A stretch of 39,857 nucleotides of DNA from Bacteroidota bacterium. GTDB taxonomy: Bacteria > Bacteroidota > Bacteroidia > Chitinophagales > Chitinophagaceae. Below are positions 1 to 9,067 of the stretch, one piece after another. The stretch is taken from positions 1-39,857 of the forward strand of contig RDXD01000368.1 in NCBI GenBank assembly GCA_004292575.1. The letters are read 5' to 3'. A program made the translations under genes and the position numbers. The notes beneath the pieces are model-generated. The model saw nothing but the letters and a program-made list of their open reading frames with translations, was not told where the DNA came from and did not search any database. Position 1 is the first letter of the stretch, and every line of letters starts with the position of its first letter.

Positions 1-87
1 CTGCCGCAACACCTTAGCCCCGGCCTGTACCACCTGCGGCTGCAAAGCGCCGATGGCAGCCGGCAGATTAAGGTAATGGTGGAGTAG
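1..87 (+). CDS. C-terminal end of a T9SS-secreted protein (partial)
   Basis: An open frame enters from the left edge and stops at TAG (85-87). It encodes 28 residues containing GLYHLRLQSADGSRQIKVMV. This has the shape of the final strands of a type IX secretion sorting domain (GxYxxxxxxxxGxxxxKxxx). Such tails direct export through the outer membrane in Bacteroidota. The rest of the protein lies outside the window, so its activity cannot be stated. A strong hairpin terminator follows within 30 bases. Confidence 0.75.
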   Translation: MPQHLSPGLYHLRLQSADGSRQIKVMVE

Positions 88-114
88 GGGAAATGCCTTA
101 GGCTAACCCAAAAA

Positions 115-149
115 AAGCATCCGTAAACAAGATTTGCGGGTGCTTTTTT
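115..149 (+). terminator. Rho-independent terminator
   Basis: AAGCATCCGTAAA pairs with TTTGCGGGTGCTT as a 13-bp stem (two G-T wobbles) around a 5-base loop, and a run of T follows. It lies just after the stop of the partial T9SS gene and would end that transcript. Confidence 0.85.
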
Positions 150-240
150 GCGTGGTGCATGGCCCGGCGAGGGTCGGCTTCGGAAACGATGCTGGATGTT
201 AAAAACAGGCACCTACGAATTAATTGACCCCTGCACCCCG

Positions 241-1497
241 CTATTTCACTGCTTTGTCAACCAACAGCTTTTGGCTGGGATTTTTAGGCAATATGCTGCG
301 CTCGTCTATCAGTAACGAAAGCGCGGAGTCTTGCAGGGTTTCGAGGGCAATATTTTTGAGGTAAAAGGTTTGTACCGTACCGCTAGGGGTGCGCCAGCGG
401 ATGATTTTGCATTGGCAACTAGCGTTTTCTACCGAGTTTATTACTTCTTCCAATTGGCCTCCTGCACCCAGTTTTTGGTATGCTTCGCGAATGCCAATAA
501 TTTGGTTGTTGCTGCCCACATCAAAATTCCACGACGCCGATATGGCAGAAAAATACGCGCCTGTGCTATCGAACGACATGAGGCTGTGCCGCGGGGATTC
601 CACCACGCCTTGCGCATTTTTTACGCTGGAGTGTATGCTCAGCAGCCCCGGCGATTCAAACTGGATATAACCGCTGTGGTTAAAGCTGGCACCAAAACGG
701 TTGTACAAAAAGTAGCCGTCTTTATAGACAATTTCTACCATGTTTGACACCACTTTTTGGAAGCGGTTGGGGTCGGAAATGCGCGCCTGTGGCGAACCGG
801 TATAGCAAATCCAAACGCCTTCCAGCTGCTGCCGTTCGGCCGCGGTTACCCGGTAGGGCAACAGGTTAAAATCGGTTTTTATGGTGTGCCACTCGCTAGC
901 CACCCTGCTGTACTGCACATAGTAGTAAATGCATAGCCCCACCAATGCCACCAAGCCCATATATGCAGGTGCCAGCCACCGCAGCCTGCTTTGTTTTACC
1001 GCAGGTTGTTTTGCCTCTGTTTTTTGAAGCGCCCCCAACTGCTGCCGCAGCAGCTGATTTTCCTGGTACAGCGATAGCGCATCCGTTTTATCGGCACCGT
1101 CGTTTTGTTGCTGAATCAAAAACGCATCTGTAGGGTTAGCTTCAAAGGCAAGGCGCCCCACACCATACAAATAAATATAGCAGGCATCTACCATGTGCTG
1201 CCTTGGGTGCGCCACCAAGCCCATTAAGGCGTCTTTTATTTGCCCGCCGGTAATGTCGTATTTGCGAAAAGGGTAGGCCTGTTTTTCGCCCTTGGGGTCG
1301 GCTGAGTAGTGGCCATGGCCAAGTTGCTGTGCAGTGTAAGGCAAAGCATTACTGATGTGGCTAAGGGCCACAGAGAGGCCTTCATAGTTCTTACGATTGG
1401 TGTTTTGAACTATTTCTTTACCCGTTTCTTGCTGAAATTTTTCAATGGCCTTATTCAGCAGGTAGATAATTTCTTCTTTGCCTTTTTTTAACACCAA
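241..1497 (-). CDS. Hypothetical one-TM protein
   Basis: I do not recognise this 418-residue protein. The N-terminal ~155 residues are hydrophilic and helical, with a conserved-looking patch (ITGGQIKDALMGLVAHPRQ). A Q-rich coiled stretch follows at ~145-165. One membrane helix is visible at ~177-196 (WLAPAYMGLVALVGLCIYYY), and a ~215-residue C-terminal region looks beta-rich. There is no signal peptide, so it is probably an inner-membrane protein with a soluble domain on each side. No ATG is available near the 5' end: the start is TTG (1497) or GTG (1494), with an in-frame stop upstream. Its 3' end faces the partial T9SS gene. Confidence 0.7.
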   Translation of the reverse strand: MVLKKGKEEIIYLLNKAIEKFQQETGKEIVQNTNRKNYEGLSVALSHISNALPYTAQQLGHGHYSADPKGEKQAYPFRKYDITGGQIKDALMGLVAHPRQHMVDACYIYLYGVGRLAFEANPTDAFLIQQQNDGADKTDALSLYQENQLLRQQLGALQKTEAKQPAVKQSRLRWLAPAYMGLVALVGLCIYYYVQYSRVASEWHTIKTDFNLLPYRVTAAERQQLEGVWICYTGSPQARISDPNRFQKVVSNMVEIVYKDGYFLYNRFGASFNHSGYIQFESPGLLSIHSSVKNAQGVVESPRHSLMSFDSTGAYFSAISASWNFDVGSNNQIIGIREAYQKLGAGGQLEEVINSVENASCQCKIIRWRTPSGTVQTFYLKNIALETLQDSALSLLIDERSILPKNPSQKLLVDKAVK

Positions 1498-1526
1498 TAT
1501 AATAAATTGATTTTCAAATGTTTATG

Positions 1527-1558
1527 AGTTTCCGAAAGCTCAGGTTCAGTTTCCGAAA
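1527..1558. promoter_or_regulatory. Direct repeat upstream of the one-TM gene
   Basis: AGTTTCCGAAA occurs at 1527-1537 and again at 1548-1558, a 21-bp spacing, or two helical turns. It lies 30-60 bp upstream of the 241-1497 gene. This is a plausible paired operator, and no regulator is identified. Confidence 0.4.
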
Positions 1559-1923
1559 CCCATGGCTGCTATTTAGAAAGGTATCCAAAACGAACTGGTA
1601 ACAAATGTAATGCTTTGAATGGTCATCTTTACCACGACAATTGTTTGCAAACCGTAAAATAGCTTGCTGTGTGAAAAAATACAAGCACTTATCGTCTTGT
1701 TTTGGCGGACGTGGGGCCGGCTTGGGCTGTCCTATGGCCTTCGAAATAGTTTCTGGCGTGATTCATGGGGTACCCATTACTGTAAGCAAGACCACAACGT
1801 GTTGGCACAACCCCTGTGCTGATACTTTTTTACAGCACCGATTGCCTGTGGAAAGAGCAACAACATTGCCAACCCGTCATTTTCAGAAAAATCATCTCCG
1901 TAAAACGCTTCAATAACAACCCC
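1559..1923. other. Intergenic region before dctA
   Basis: The divergent space between the one-TM gene and dctA. The ORFs predicted here (for example 1641-1916) have no protein-like composition and overlap the dctA leader. I see no clear promoter, hairpin or repeat beyond the direct repeat listed separately. Confidence 0.5.
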
Positions 1924-3180
1924 ATGATAAAGAAACTTTTCTCCAATCTTACCGCGTGGGTATTATTGGCCATTACTGCCGGCATCTTACTCGGCCACTT
2001 TTATCCCGCCACGGGCGTGGCCATGGAGCCTTTGGGAAAATATTTTATTGCCATTATTAAGCTGTTTATAAACCCCATCATATTCTTAACCATCGTAACT
2101 GGAATATGCGGCATGGACAACCTAAAGCGTGTGGGCCGTGTGGGCGGCAAGGCCCTGCTCTATTTTGAAGTGGTAACCACACTGGCATTGGTTATTGGCG
2201 TGGTGGTGGCCTATGTGGTTCAGCCAGGTGCAGGGGTAGATACCTCAGCAGTACAAAAAGTAAGCACAGCAGCCTACGGTGGCGAAGTATCGGTATCGTG
2301 GAGCAAGTTTTTTAAAGAAAACATTACCATCCAGGTGCTGCTGCTTTCTATTGTTGGTGGCATAGTCATTAGTAAACTGCGCACAAAAGAAAAAATCTTA
2401 AAGCCCATCCATCTGGCCTCCAAATATGTTTTCCGGGCCTTGCATTTGGTAATGAAGGTGTCGCCAATTGGTGCTTTTGGCGGTATGGCGTTTACCATTG
2501 GCAAATATGGCTTGGCCACACTGGTGCCACTGGCCAAACTAATGGCCTGCGTTTACATTACTATGGCGGTATTTGTGGTGCTGGTGCTGGGCAGCATTTT
2601 GCGCTACTACAAGGTAAAGTTGGGTGCATTTTTAAATTACATTAAAAACGAGTTGCTCATTGTGTTGGGTACATCTTCCTCCGAAGCTGCATTGCCCTCT
2701 TTAATGGAAAAACTGGAGAACATGGGATGCCACAAATCGGTGGTGGGTTTGGTGGTGCCTACGGGCTATTCGTTTAACTTAGATGGCACATCCATTTATT
2801 TGTCCATGGCGGTGTTGTTTTTGGCACAGGTGTTTCAGGTGAGTTTAAATATGGAGCAAATGCTGATGATTGTGGGTGTGCTGATGGTGACCTCTAAGGG
2901 CGCAGCTGGGGTAACTGGCAGCGGATTTGTAATTCTTGCCTCCACCCTGAGTGCCGTAAAAGTGATACCGGTTGAGGGTTTGGCGTTGCTGCTGGGTGTA
3001 GATCGCTTTATGTCCGAAGCCAGGGCCATCACCAATTTTATTGGCAATGGTGTGGCTAGCATTGTTATTTCGTGTAGCGAAAAAATGTTTGACCGCTCAA
3101 AAATGGAGGCTGCTTTTCATAAAAAAAGCGAGCTGGTGCCGGCAGCCACGGTGCAAACCACCCAAGCGGTGAATCTGTAA
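1924..3180 (+). CDS. dctA: DctA-type dicarboxylate:cation symporter
   Basis: Inner-membrane secondary transporter of the DAACS/SLC1 family, expected to import C4-dicarboxylates such as succinate, fumarate or malate with cations. Family landmarks are in order: the serine-rich reentrant loop (TSSSEAALPSLMEKLENMG), NLDGTSIYLSMAVLFLAQ in TM7, the second loop SKGAAGVTGSGF, and DRFMSEARAITNFIGN in TM8. The last two favour DctA over glutamate carriers. The ORF track begins at 1816, but the extra 36 residues are not transporter-like. ATG 1924 gives MIKKLFSNLTAWVLLAITAG, the expected first helix, and 418 residues, near the normal family length. Substrate is inferred from family. Confidence 0.9.
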   Translation: MIKKLFSNLTAWVLLAITAGILLGHFYPATGVAMEPLGKYFIAIIKLFINPIIFLTIVTGICGMDNLKRVGRVGGKALLYFEVVTTLALVIGVVVAYVVQPGAGVDTSAVQKVSTAAYGGEVSVSWSKFFKENITIQVLLLSIVGGIVISKLRTKEKILKPIHLASKYVFRALHLVMKVSPIGAFGGMAFTIGKYGLATLVPLAKLMACVYITMAVFVVLVLGSILRYYKVKLGAFLNYIKNELLIVLGTSSSEAALPSLMEKLENMGCHKSVVGLVVPTGYSFNLDGTSIYLSMAVLFLAQVFQVSLNMEQMLMIVGVLMVTSKGAAGVTGSGFVILASTLSAVKVIPVEGLALLLGVDRFMSEARAITNFIGNGVASIVISCSEKMFDRSKMEAAFHKKSELVPAATVQTTQAVNL

Positions 3181-3494
3181 ACTGGAGCAGCGCATGGGGT
3201 GGCCGCCTGTGGATAGGATGAAAAAAAAGGGATGGAGAGGCAACTGGGTCTTAAGCTAATACGGAGGTAGTGAGTAGAGCAGTAGAATAAAAAAGAGCGG
3301 GTTCGTTACGTGCCAATGGCGGCAAAAAGTGGATTAACATATTATTACACCCAATTGTGGCGATTTTTTTTTGAAAACATTATTTTTATAAACAGGTTAT
3401 TTGCTAGCGGCTTATCCATTTTATTTTGACATAGGCTAATGGGTTTTTGTAAAGGTTTTTAAGGTTCATTTTTTTAAAATTCAATTATTTGCGT
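3181..3494. other. Intergenic region
   Basis: Follows dctA and precedes the large secreted protein. The last ~150 bases are very A/T-rich and probably hold the promoter, but I cannot assign a Bacteroidota TTTG/TAnnTTTG pair with confidence. No terminator hairpin was recognised after dctA. Confidence 0.4.
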
Positions 3495-5846
3495 ATGAAA
3501 AAAGTTAACACTGTATTGCCGCTCGGTCGTTTTGCAAGCAAGGCTGTCTGGCGCATTTGTTTTGTGCTGTTTGCGCTGGTGGCTGGGCAGCAGGTTTTTG
3601 GCCAGGCCAGCTTTTATTACAAGGGCACGGGCGACTTAAACAACCTAAGCAGCTGGGGTGCAAACCCCGATGGCGGCGGCACCGCACCGGCTGATTTTAC
3701 TGCCGCCAGCCAAACCTTTATTATTGTAAATGCCGCGGCCATAACCCACAGCAGTGGTTTGTGGGCGGTAACAGGCACGGGCTCGCGTATTGTAATGGGC
3801 AACCCCACCACGGCTACGCCCGCCACACCCTCGCCTGCCATTACCATTACCATTGCGGCAGGTTCACAAATTACCAGCGCGGGCAACAATAATTTTGATG
3901 TATCGGTACCCAGCTCCGGTACGCACAGAATTATTTACCGAAATACCAGCGCCATATCGTTTCAGGTGCTCACCAATCCCAATCTAGATCTGGTTTTCGA
4001 CGGTTGTACACTTTCCACATCCACCAGCAGAACCTTTGGCAATGTTACCCTCATAAATGGCGCTAATATTGATATGGGTGGTGTATCGATGGTGGTGGGT
4101 AGCTTAACGGTAAACGAGGGTTGTACGCTATCGGGGCCCATTGGCTCATCGGGTCAGTACATTGCCATTAAGTCGGGTGGTTCGGTAGTTATAAATGGCA
4201 CGTTTAGGGCCGGTAGGTCAGGCTCTGTTACTGCCCCTGGCGTAGGTGGGCTTTACACCACGGGTGTTGCCATACCAGTAACGGTGGCCACCACCAATGC
4301 TACATTGCTGTTTCAAGATGCGGCCACCACGCCCGCACTTACGTTGGGTAGCAACTCTACCGTTGACTATAACAGGGGTACCACAAGCCAAACCGGTGTT
4401 CAGGGCATTACGCCCTGGGCATACGCCAACCTCACCCTTTCCAATTCTGCTGTGGCAAGCAATAAATCGTTTGCAGTACCTGGAAACATTACGGTTTCGG
4501 GCCGACTGACCATTAACTTGCTATCGGGCGCCACCATTACGGCACCTTCAAACACCACCAATCTTACCATTTTACCAACGGGTAGCCTGGTTATAAACTC
4601 TGCCACTGCGTTGGCCACCAACGGTAGGTTAATGTTAAAATCCGACGCCACTGGCACGGCTTCCATAGGCACGTTGGCCACGGGCGCTGCCATTACTGGC
4701 GCGGCAACGGTGGAAAGATTTATACCGGGTGGCTTTAGGCGCTATCGTTTTTTAAGCCATCCCTTTAATGCTGCCCAGCCGCTCAGCCAGCTTACCACAG
4801 AGCTAGACATTACGGGCAATACTGCCGGCACCATGGGCCAGGCGGGGCAAACCGTGGGTGATGGCTTTACCACCACCGCCACCAATAACCCCAGCGCATT
4901 TTTCTTTTCTACTGCCGATGCCAACGGCAATGCCACAAACGATGGTGGGTGGAGACCATTTTTAAACGCTACAGGCACCAATTGGGGCGTGGGCCAGGGT
5001 ATAAGGGTGCTCACGCGGGGCACCAAAGGGCAGGCAGGCACTTTAGATGCCACAGAGGCCACGCCCGCGGCTGTAACCCTTGACATGACGGGAACGCTAA
5101 ATACCGGCAACGTTTCTGTACCGCTGGTGTTGGGTGGCAGCGGCGCCACAGCAGGTTACAACCTAGTAGGCAATCCCTATGCATCGCCCGTTGATATAGG
5201 TGCTGTGCTTACCGCAGCAGGCGCCAATGTGGCCAACGCCTTTTACCTGCGCAATCCGCAAACCGGCGCCTACATTACGGTTAGCCCTATTCCTGCCTCG
5301 TACATTATTCCGGCATATTCGGCATTTTTTGTAAAAGCCAACGTGGCCAGCAACTTAAACTTTACCGAGGCAAACAAAAACACTTGTGTTGGCTGCCCTA
5401 CCGTGTTTAGAGTACCCAACCAGGCCCCGACCCTAGACCTGCAAATATTGGGTAATGGTGTAGAAGTAGATAGGCTGATGGTGGCCATTAACGACGCTTC
5501 CAGCAATGGCTTAGATGCCAGCGACGCCGAAAAACTGATGAACGATGGCCTTAGCCTATATGCGGTAAGTACAGACAGGCACAAGCTTTCGGCCAGCTAC
5601 TTTAACACCAGTGTTACTGCTATTCCGCTGGGTATTGCGCTGCCAAAAGCCTATGGCAAGCAAACCTACACCGTTAACGTAAACAGCCTCAACATGGGCG
5701 CCCAGGTAAAACTGTTGCTGCACGATAAAGTGACCAATACTTTTACGGTGTTAAAAAGCGGGGCCAGCTTTAGCCTTGGCATTGATGCCAACGATGCTGC
5801 GCAAGTGGGCGAAAATCGGCTGTCGATAGTGGTGGAAAAACTATAA
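3495..5846 (+). CDS. Large secreted beta-rich protein lacking its own T9SS tail
   Basis: About 783 residues. A signal peptide is visible (MKKVNTVLPL... ICFVLFALVAGQQVFGQA). Residues ~40-400 are low-complexity Thr/Ala/Gly/Asn-rich strands typical of beta-helix or adhesin surface proteins. From ~410 the VERFIPGGFRRYRFLSHPF and GYNLVGNPYASPVD blocks resemble the region that usually precedes the sorting tail in large Bacteroidota cargo proteins. It ends at VGENRLSIVVEKL without a PNP...GxY tail. The next gene carries such a tail. The ORF track starts at TTG 3489, but ATG 3495 gives a better signal peptide. Function is unknown beyond likely surface display. Confidence 0.75.
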   Translation: MKKVNTVLPLGRFASKAVWRICFVLFALVAGQQVFGQASFYYKGTGDLNNLSSWGANPDGGGTAPADFTAASQTFIIVNAAAITHSSGLWAVTGTGSRIVMGNPTTATPATPSPAITITIAAGSQITSAGNNNFDVSVPSSGTHRIIYRNTSAISFQVLTNPNLDLVFDGCTLSTSTSRTFGNVTLINGANIDMGGVSMVVGSLTVNEGCTLSGPIGSSGQYIAIKSGGSVVINGTFRAGRSGSVTAPGVGGLYTTGVAIPVTVATTNATLLFQDAATTPALTLGSNSTVDYNRGTTSQTGVQGITPWAYANLTLSNSAVASNKSFAVPGNITVSGRLTINLLSGATITAPSNTTNLTILPTGSLVINSATALATNGRLMLKSDATGTASIGTLATGAAITGAATVERFIPGGFRRYRFLSHPFNAAQPLSQLTTELDITGNTAGTMGQAGQTVGDGFTTTATNNPSAFFFSTADANGNATNDGGWRPFLNATGTNWGVGQGIRVLTRGTKGQAGTLDATEATPAAVTLDMTGTLNTGNVSVPLVLGGSGATAGYNLVGNPYASPVDIGAVLTAAGANVANAFYLRNPQTGAYITVSPIPASYIIPAYSAFFVKANVASNLNFTEANKNTCVGCPTVFRVPNQAPTLDLQILGNGVEVDRLMVAINDASSNGLDASDAEKLMNDGLSLYAVSTDRHKLSASYFNTSVTAIPLGIALPKAYGKQTYTVNVNSLNMGAQVKLLLHDKVTNTFTVLKSGASFSLGIDANDAAQVGENRLSIVVEKL

Positions 5847-5944
5847 TGCTAGCTTACCCCATCCATTGAAAATGGCATCGGGTACCTACGCATTTTTCGA
5901 ACATAAAACAGGTTCTCATTGCAGAAAAAATCTAAAAAAATTAT

Positions 5945-6619
5945 ATGACATCAAAATACATGACTTGGGCGTTTGCAGCAGCTACAATTGCCCTAAGCGC
6001 TGTGTGCACAAACCTGCAAGCGCAAGCCTTTACCGACAATACGCAGGATGCCGCGCCATCGCTTCCCGTAAAACTGCTGAGCTTTTCGGGCAAAAGACTG
6101 GCTTCGAACGTGGCGCTGAGCTGGGTAACCGCCAACGAACAAAATAACCGCCACTTTAACATTGAACGCTCGGGCGATGGCACCAGTTTTAAAACCATTG
6201 GTACGGTAGCGGGTCGTGGAAACTCAACCACCACCGTAGCCTACGACTATACCGATGCCCAAGTGCCCACCGGAAATCTATTTTACAGGTTGCAGCAGGT
6301 GGACTTTGATGGAAAAAGCACCTATTCGCAAATTATTTTAATCAACAACACCGCCGCACAAACGGCATCGTTGGCAGTGACGCCCAATCCCGTGCGGAGC
6401 AATGTGTTTACGGTAAAATTCGACAACATACCGGTTGGCATTTACGCCATTTCCATTGTGGGTGTTAATGGTGCCAACATTTATCATCGCATGCATAACC
6501 ACCGCTTTGCAACGGAGGTAGTACAGTTTTATATGGACAAAAAGCCGCCAACCGGGGTTTACGTGCTAAGCGCATCAAACGGCACCGAGCGCATTTGGCA
6601 AAAGTTGGTGATAGACTAA
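5945..6619 (+). CDS. Small secreted protein with a T9SS type A sorting domain
   Basis: 224 residues. A signal peptide ends near LSAVCTNLQAQA. Then comes the linker-plus-fibronectin-like block that normally forms the C-terminus of giant cargo proteins (LPVKLLSFSGKRLASNVALS, NNRHFNIERSGDG, FYRLQQVDFDGKSTYSQII). The sorting domain follows (LAVTPNPVRSNVFTVKF ... TGVYVLSASNGTERIWQKLVI). The protein is therefore almost only a sorting module with its own signal. It lies 98 bp downstream of the tail-less secreted protein, which suggests a split of one ancestral gene or a shared anchoring partner. Confidence 0.82.
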   Translation: MTSKYMTWAFAAATIALSAVCTNLQAQAFTDNTQDAAPSLPVKLLSFSGKRLASNVALSWVTANEQNNRHFNIERSGDGTSFKTIGTVAGRGNSTTTVAYDYTDAQVPTGNLFYRLQQVDFDGKSTYSQIILINNTAAQTASLAVTPNPVRSNVFTVKFDNIPVGIYAISIVGVNGANIYHRMHNHRFATEVVQFYMDKKPPTGVYVLSASNGTERIWQKLVID

Positions 6620-6729
6620 TGAAGGCGCCACAATTGCCAGTGGACGGTAGATTTGCCAAATGGACAGCGCAGCAAGCCCCCGCCAACGGGTACACATTTG
6701 GCACAGCTGCCAAAACCAGTAGCTTGAGT

Positions 6730-7632
6730 ATGAAGAATAGAAATAATATGAACATGAGATGGGTATTTGCGCTGCTTTGCTTTGCCATGGCCCATGTTTC
6801 CACCGCACAACCCACGCCCAGTACGGTGGGTAAAATGGCATTTTATTTTGATAACGGGGGCAAGATGAAAAGCCCCATAAAGGTGTTTTATTATAGCCCC
6901 AAGGCAGATGCTGCAAATTTGCCCATCGTTATGCTAATGCATGGTGCAGAACGTGATGCTTCGGCGTATATGGATGGGGTTATTAGCACTGCCAACACGC
7001 TGGGCTGCATTGTTATTGCTCCCGAGTTTGACAAAGAGGACTACAACGGTGCCGATTTGTACAACTTGGGCAATGTCTATGACCGCAACAGAAAAAGCTT
7101 TACCGCTGCCAAGCAGTGGAGTTTTTCTTTAATAGAGCCTTTGTTTGACTTTGTGGTGAAGAAAACGGAAAGCAAAAGTACCGGGTATTATTTATACGGC
7201 CACTCGGCAGGGGCCCAGTTTGTGCACCGGTTTTTAATGTTTGTGGATGGACCCCGCGTTATAAGGGCTGGCATGGCCAATGCGGGCTGGTACACCCTGC
7301 CCGATGTGCAAATGGCGTTTCCGTATGGCCTAAAGGGCAGCCCGGTAGATACGTCAAAGCTGGCCCGGTTTTTTGCCACCCGCGTATGTGTGCTGTTGGG
7401 CACTGCCGATACCGATAGAAGCAGTGTGGGTTTCAACGTGACCGATGAGGCCGAAGCGCAAGGCAAAACGCGGTTTGAGCGGGGCAAATACTATTTCGAA
7501 AACTGTAAAGCAACCGCTGCACATTTGCAATCGGTATTTAACTGGGAGCTGATATTGGTGCCCGATGTGGGCCACAACAATGGCAAAATGGCCGAAACGG
7601 GGCTGCCTTGCCTGTTGGGTGTGCAAAAGTGA
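6730..7632 (+). CDS. Secreted alpha/beta-hydrolase (esterase/depolymerase-like)
   Basis: A signal peptide (MRWVFALLCFAMAHVSTAQ) precedes a compact alpha/beta-hydrolase. The oxyanion region is MLMHGAERDASAYMDG, the nucleophile elbow is GHSAG with Ser, the acid may lie in GTADTDRSSVG, and the His is in VPDVGHNNGK. This arrangement fits PHB-depolymerase- or feruloyl-esterase-like enzymes, but the substrate is unknown. The ORF track starts at 6595 inside the end of the previous gene. ATGs at 6730, 6748 and 6754 all lead directly into the signal peptide, so a start in that cluster is preferred. It sits between surface-protein genes and porin genes and probably acts in the periplasm or outside the cell. 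Confidence 0.8.
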   Translation: MKNRNNMNMRWVFALLCFAMAHVSTAQPTPSTVGKMAFYFDNGGKMKSPIKVFYYSPKADAANLPIVMLMHGAERDASAYMDGVISTANTLGCIVIAPEFDKEDYNGADLYNLGNVYDRNRKSFTAAKQWSFSLIEPLFDFVVKKTESKSTGYYLYGHSAGAQFVHRFLMFVDGPRVIRAGMANAGWYTLPDVQMAFPYGLKGSPVDTSKLARFFATRVCVLLGTADTDRSSVGFNVTDEAEAQGKTRFERGKYYFENCKATAAHLQSVFNWELILVPDVGHNNGKMAETGLPCLLGVQK

Positions 7633-7691
7633 TGTGGTGCCGTAACGCGTGAAAAAAATAAATTTTACAAAACAACTGCTAAATAACGTGT

Positions 7692-9056
7692 ATGATGAGG
7701 CCAGTTGAACTAATAAGGATGGCATTTTTTGGCGCCGGCCTTTGTTGTGCCCAAGTGCTGTGGGCGCAGGAAGAAGTACGCTACATGGAAGATAGCACCC
7801 AAATAGGCGTGGAAGAGCCTTATGGTAGCGTGCAGGTGGTGCGGCTGAAGCAGGGCTACCAACTGGGCGATGGTGTTACCCTGCGCTCGGCAAACGGCAA
7901 TTGGAACATGAACCAAACTATGCAAACCGTTTATGGGGTAAGTTCTACCCAAAAAAACCTGTCGTCGCGGATGTCGATGTTTGAAATACCCAGGGCCAGA
8001 TTGAATTTTTTTGGCAATATTTTCGACAGCAAAATCAGCCTCTCGGCGCGTCTCAATTTCTCGTCCAATAACCAAAGCGTAACCACCGGCAACCGCTCGT
8101 TTAACACCACACTACAAGAGGCAAATATTGAGTACAGACCCAATAGAACCCATGCGTTTAACTTTGGGCTAAGGGCCGATTATATTGATAGCCGTGAAAC
8201 GCGAATAGAGGGGGAAAGCCTGGGTTTTATTGATCGCAGCGCTGTATCTGAGGCGTTTGATGCCATCTTCGATTTCGGCATTCGTTATAAGGGAAATTAT
8301 CGCCTCGGAAACAATCAGTGGCTTAAAGGCTATGCCTCCATTACCACCGGCGATAGCCGAAGTGGGTTGCAAAGAAATTATGGGGGCTTAAAGTATGGCG
8401 TACGACTCGATTATCTGCCCTTTGGAAAGTTTGCACGCTTCGGTGAATTCTACATGGACGATTTGTACCGGGAAGATAAGCCCAAGCTGGTAATTGGCGT
8501 GGTGTACAGTTACAACCAATCGGCCACATCGGCCAAGGGAACCAACGGCGGCAGGTGGATTTACGCCGGTGCCGATGGCGCGCATTTGTTTCCTTCTTAC
8601 TCAAAATTTGGCACCGATTTTCTGTTTAAATACAAAGGGTTTTATGCTTTGGGCAGCTTTGTAACCACGGCCGCCCAGGTGCCCAATGGCATAAAAGGCG
8701 AGTTTCGCCTGAATGGTACGTTTTCGCCCTATGCAACCAACCAAACCGAAGTGCAAACAAAAGATTTGGTACGGTCGCGGTTAAATTTGGGCAGCGGCTA
8801 CAATATTCAAGGTGGCTATGTGCTGCCCTCAAACTGGGCCGTTGGCTTGCGGTATTCCTCGCTTAACAGCGATGTGGTTACTGCCACATTTGACCAGCTT
8901 GACAACTACTACGCCATGGTGATTACACGTTATTTATCCGATCATAATTTAAAGATTCAGCTTCAAACGGGATACAACGAACTTCAGGATGCCTTGAAAA
9001 CCGCTACGCAACGGGGTACTTATTATTCGCAAATCCAATTTACCATTCAGCTTTAA
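7692..9056 (+). CDS. OprP/OprO-like outer-membrane porin
   Basis: 454 residues with a signal peptide (GAGLCCAQVLWAQ). The body alternates short polar and aromatic strands typical of a 16- to 18-strand barrel, and the sequence resembles phosphate-selective porins O/P: FEIPRARLNFFGNIFDSKIS, ANIEYRPNRTHAFNFGLRAD, FKYKGFYALGSF. It ends in IQFTIQL, as expected for a barrel's last strand. Members admit anions or small solutes. Phosphate selectivity is only inferred from the family name, because the Bacteroidota homologues are little studied. A second porin follows after 11 bp, so the two are likely co-transcribed. Confidence 0.8.
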   Translation: MMRPVELIRMAFFGAGLCCAQVLWAQEEVRYMEDSTQIGVEEPYGSVQVVRLKQGYQLGDGVTLRSANGNWNMNQTMQTVYGVSSTQKNLSSRMSMFEIPRARLNFFGNIFDSKISLSARLNFSSNNQSVTTGNRSFNTTLQEANIEYRPNRTHAFNFGLRADYIDSRETRIEGESLGFIDRSAVSEAFDAIFDFGIRYKGNYRLGNNQWLKGYASITTGDSRSGLQRNYGGLKYGVRLDYLPFGKFARFGEFYMDDLYREDKPKLVIGVVYSYNQSATSAKGTNGGRWIYAGADGAHLFPSYSKFGTDFLFKYKGFYALGSFVTTAAQVPNGIKGEFRLNGTFSPYATNQTEVQTKDLVRSRLNLGSGYNIQGGYVLPSNWAVGLRYSSLNSDVVTATFDQLDNYYAMVITRYLSDHNLKIQLQTGYNELQDALKTATQRGTYYSQIQFTIQL

Positions 9057-9067
9057 ACCACTTGTAT

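Noticed and set aside
1641-1916. ORF 1641-1916 as a small gene
   Set aside because: Overlaps the leader of dctA and has no protein-like pattern.
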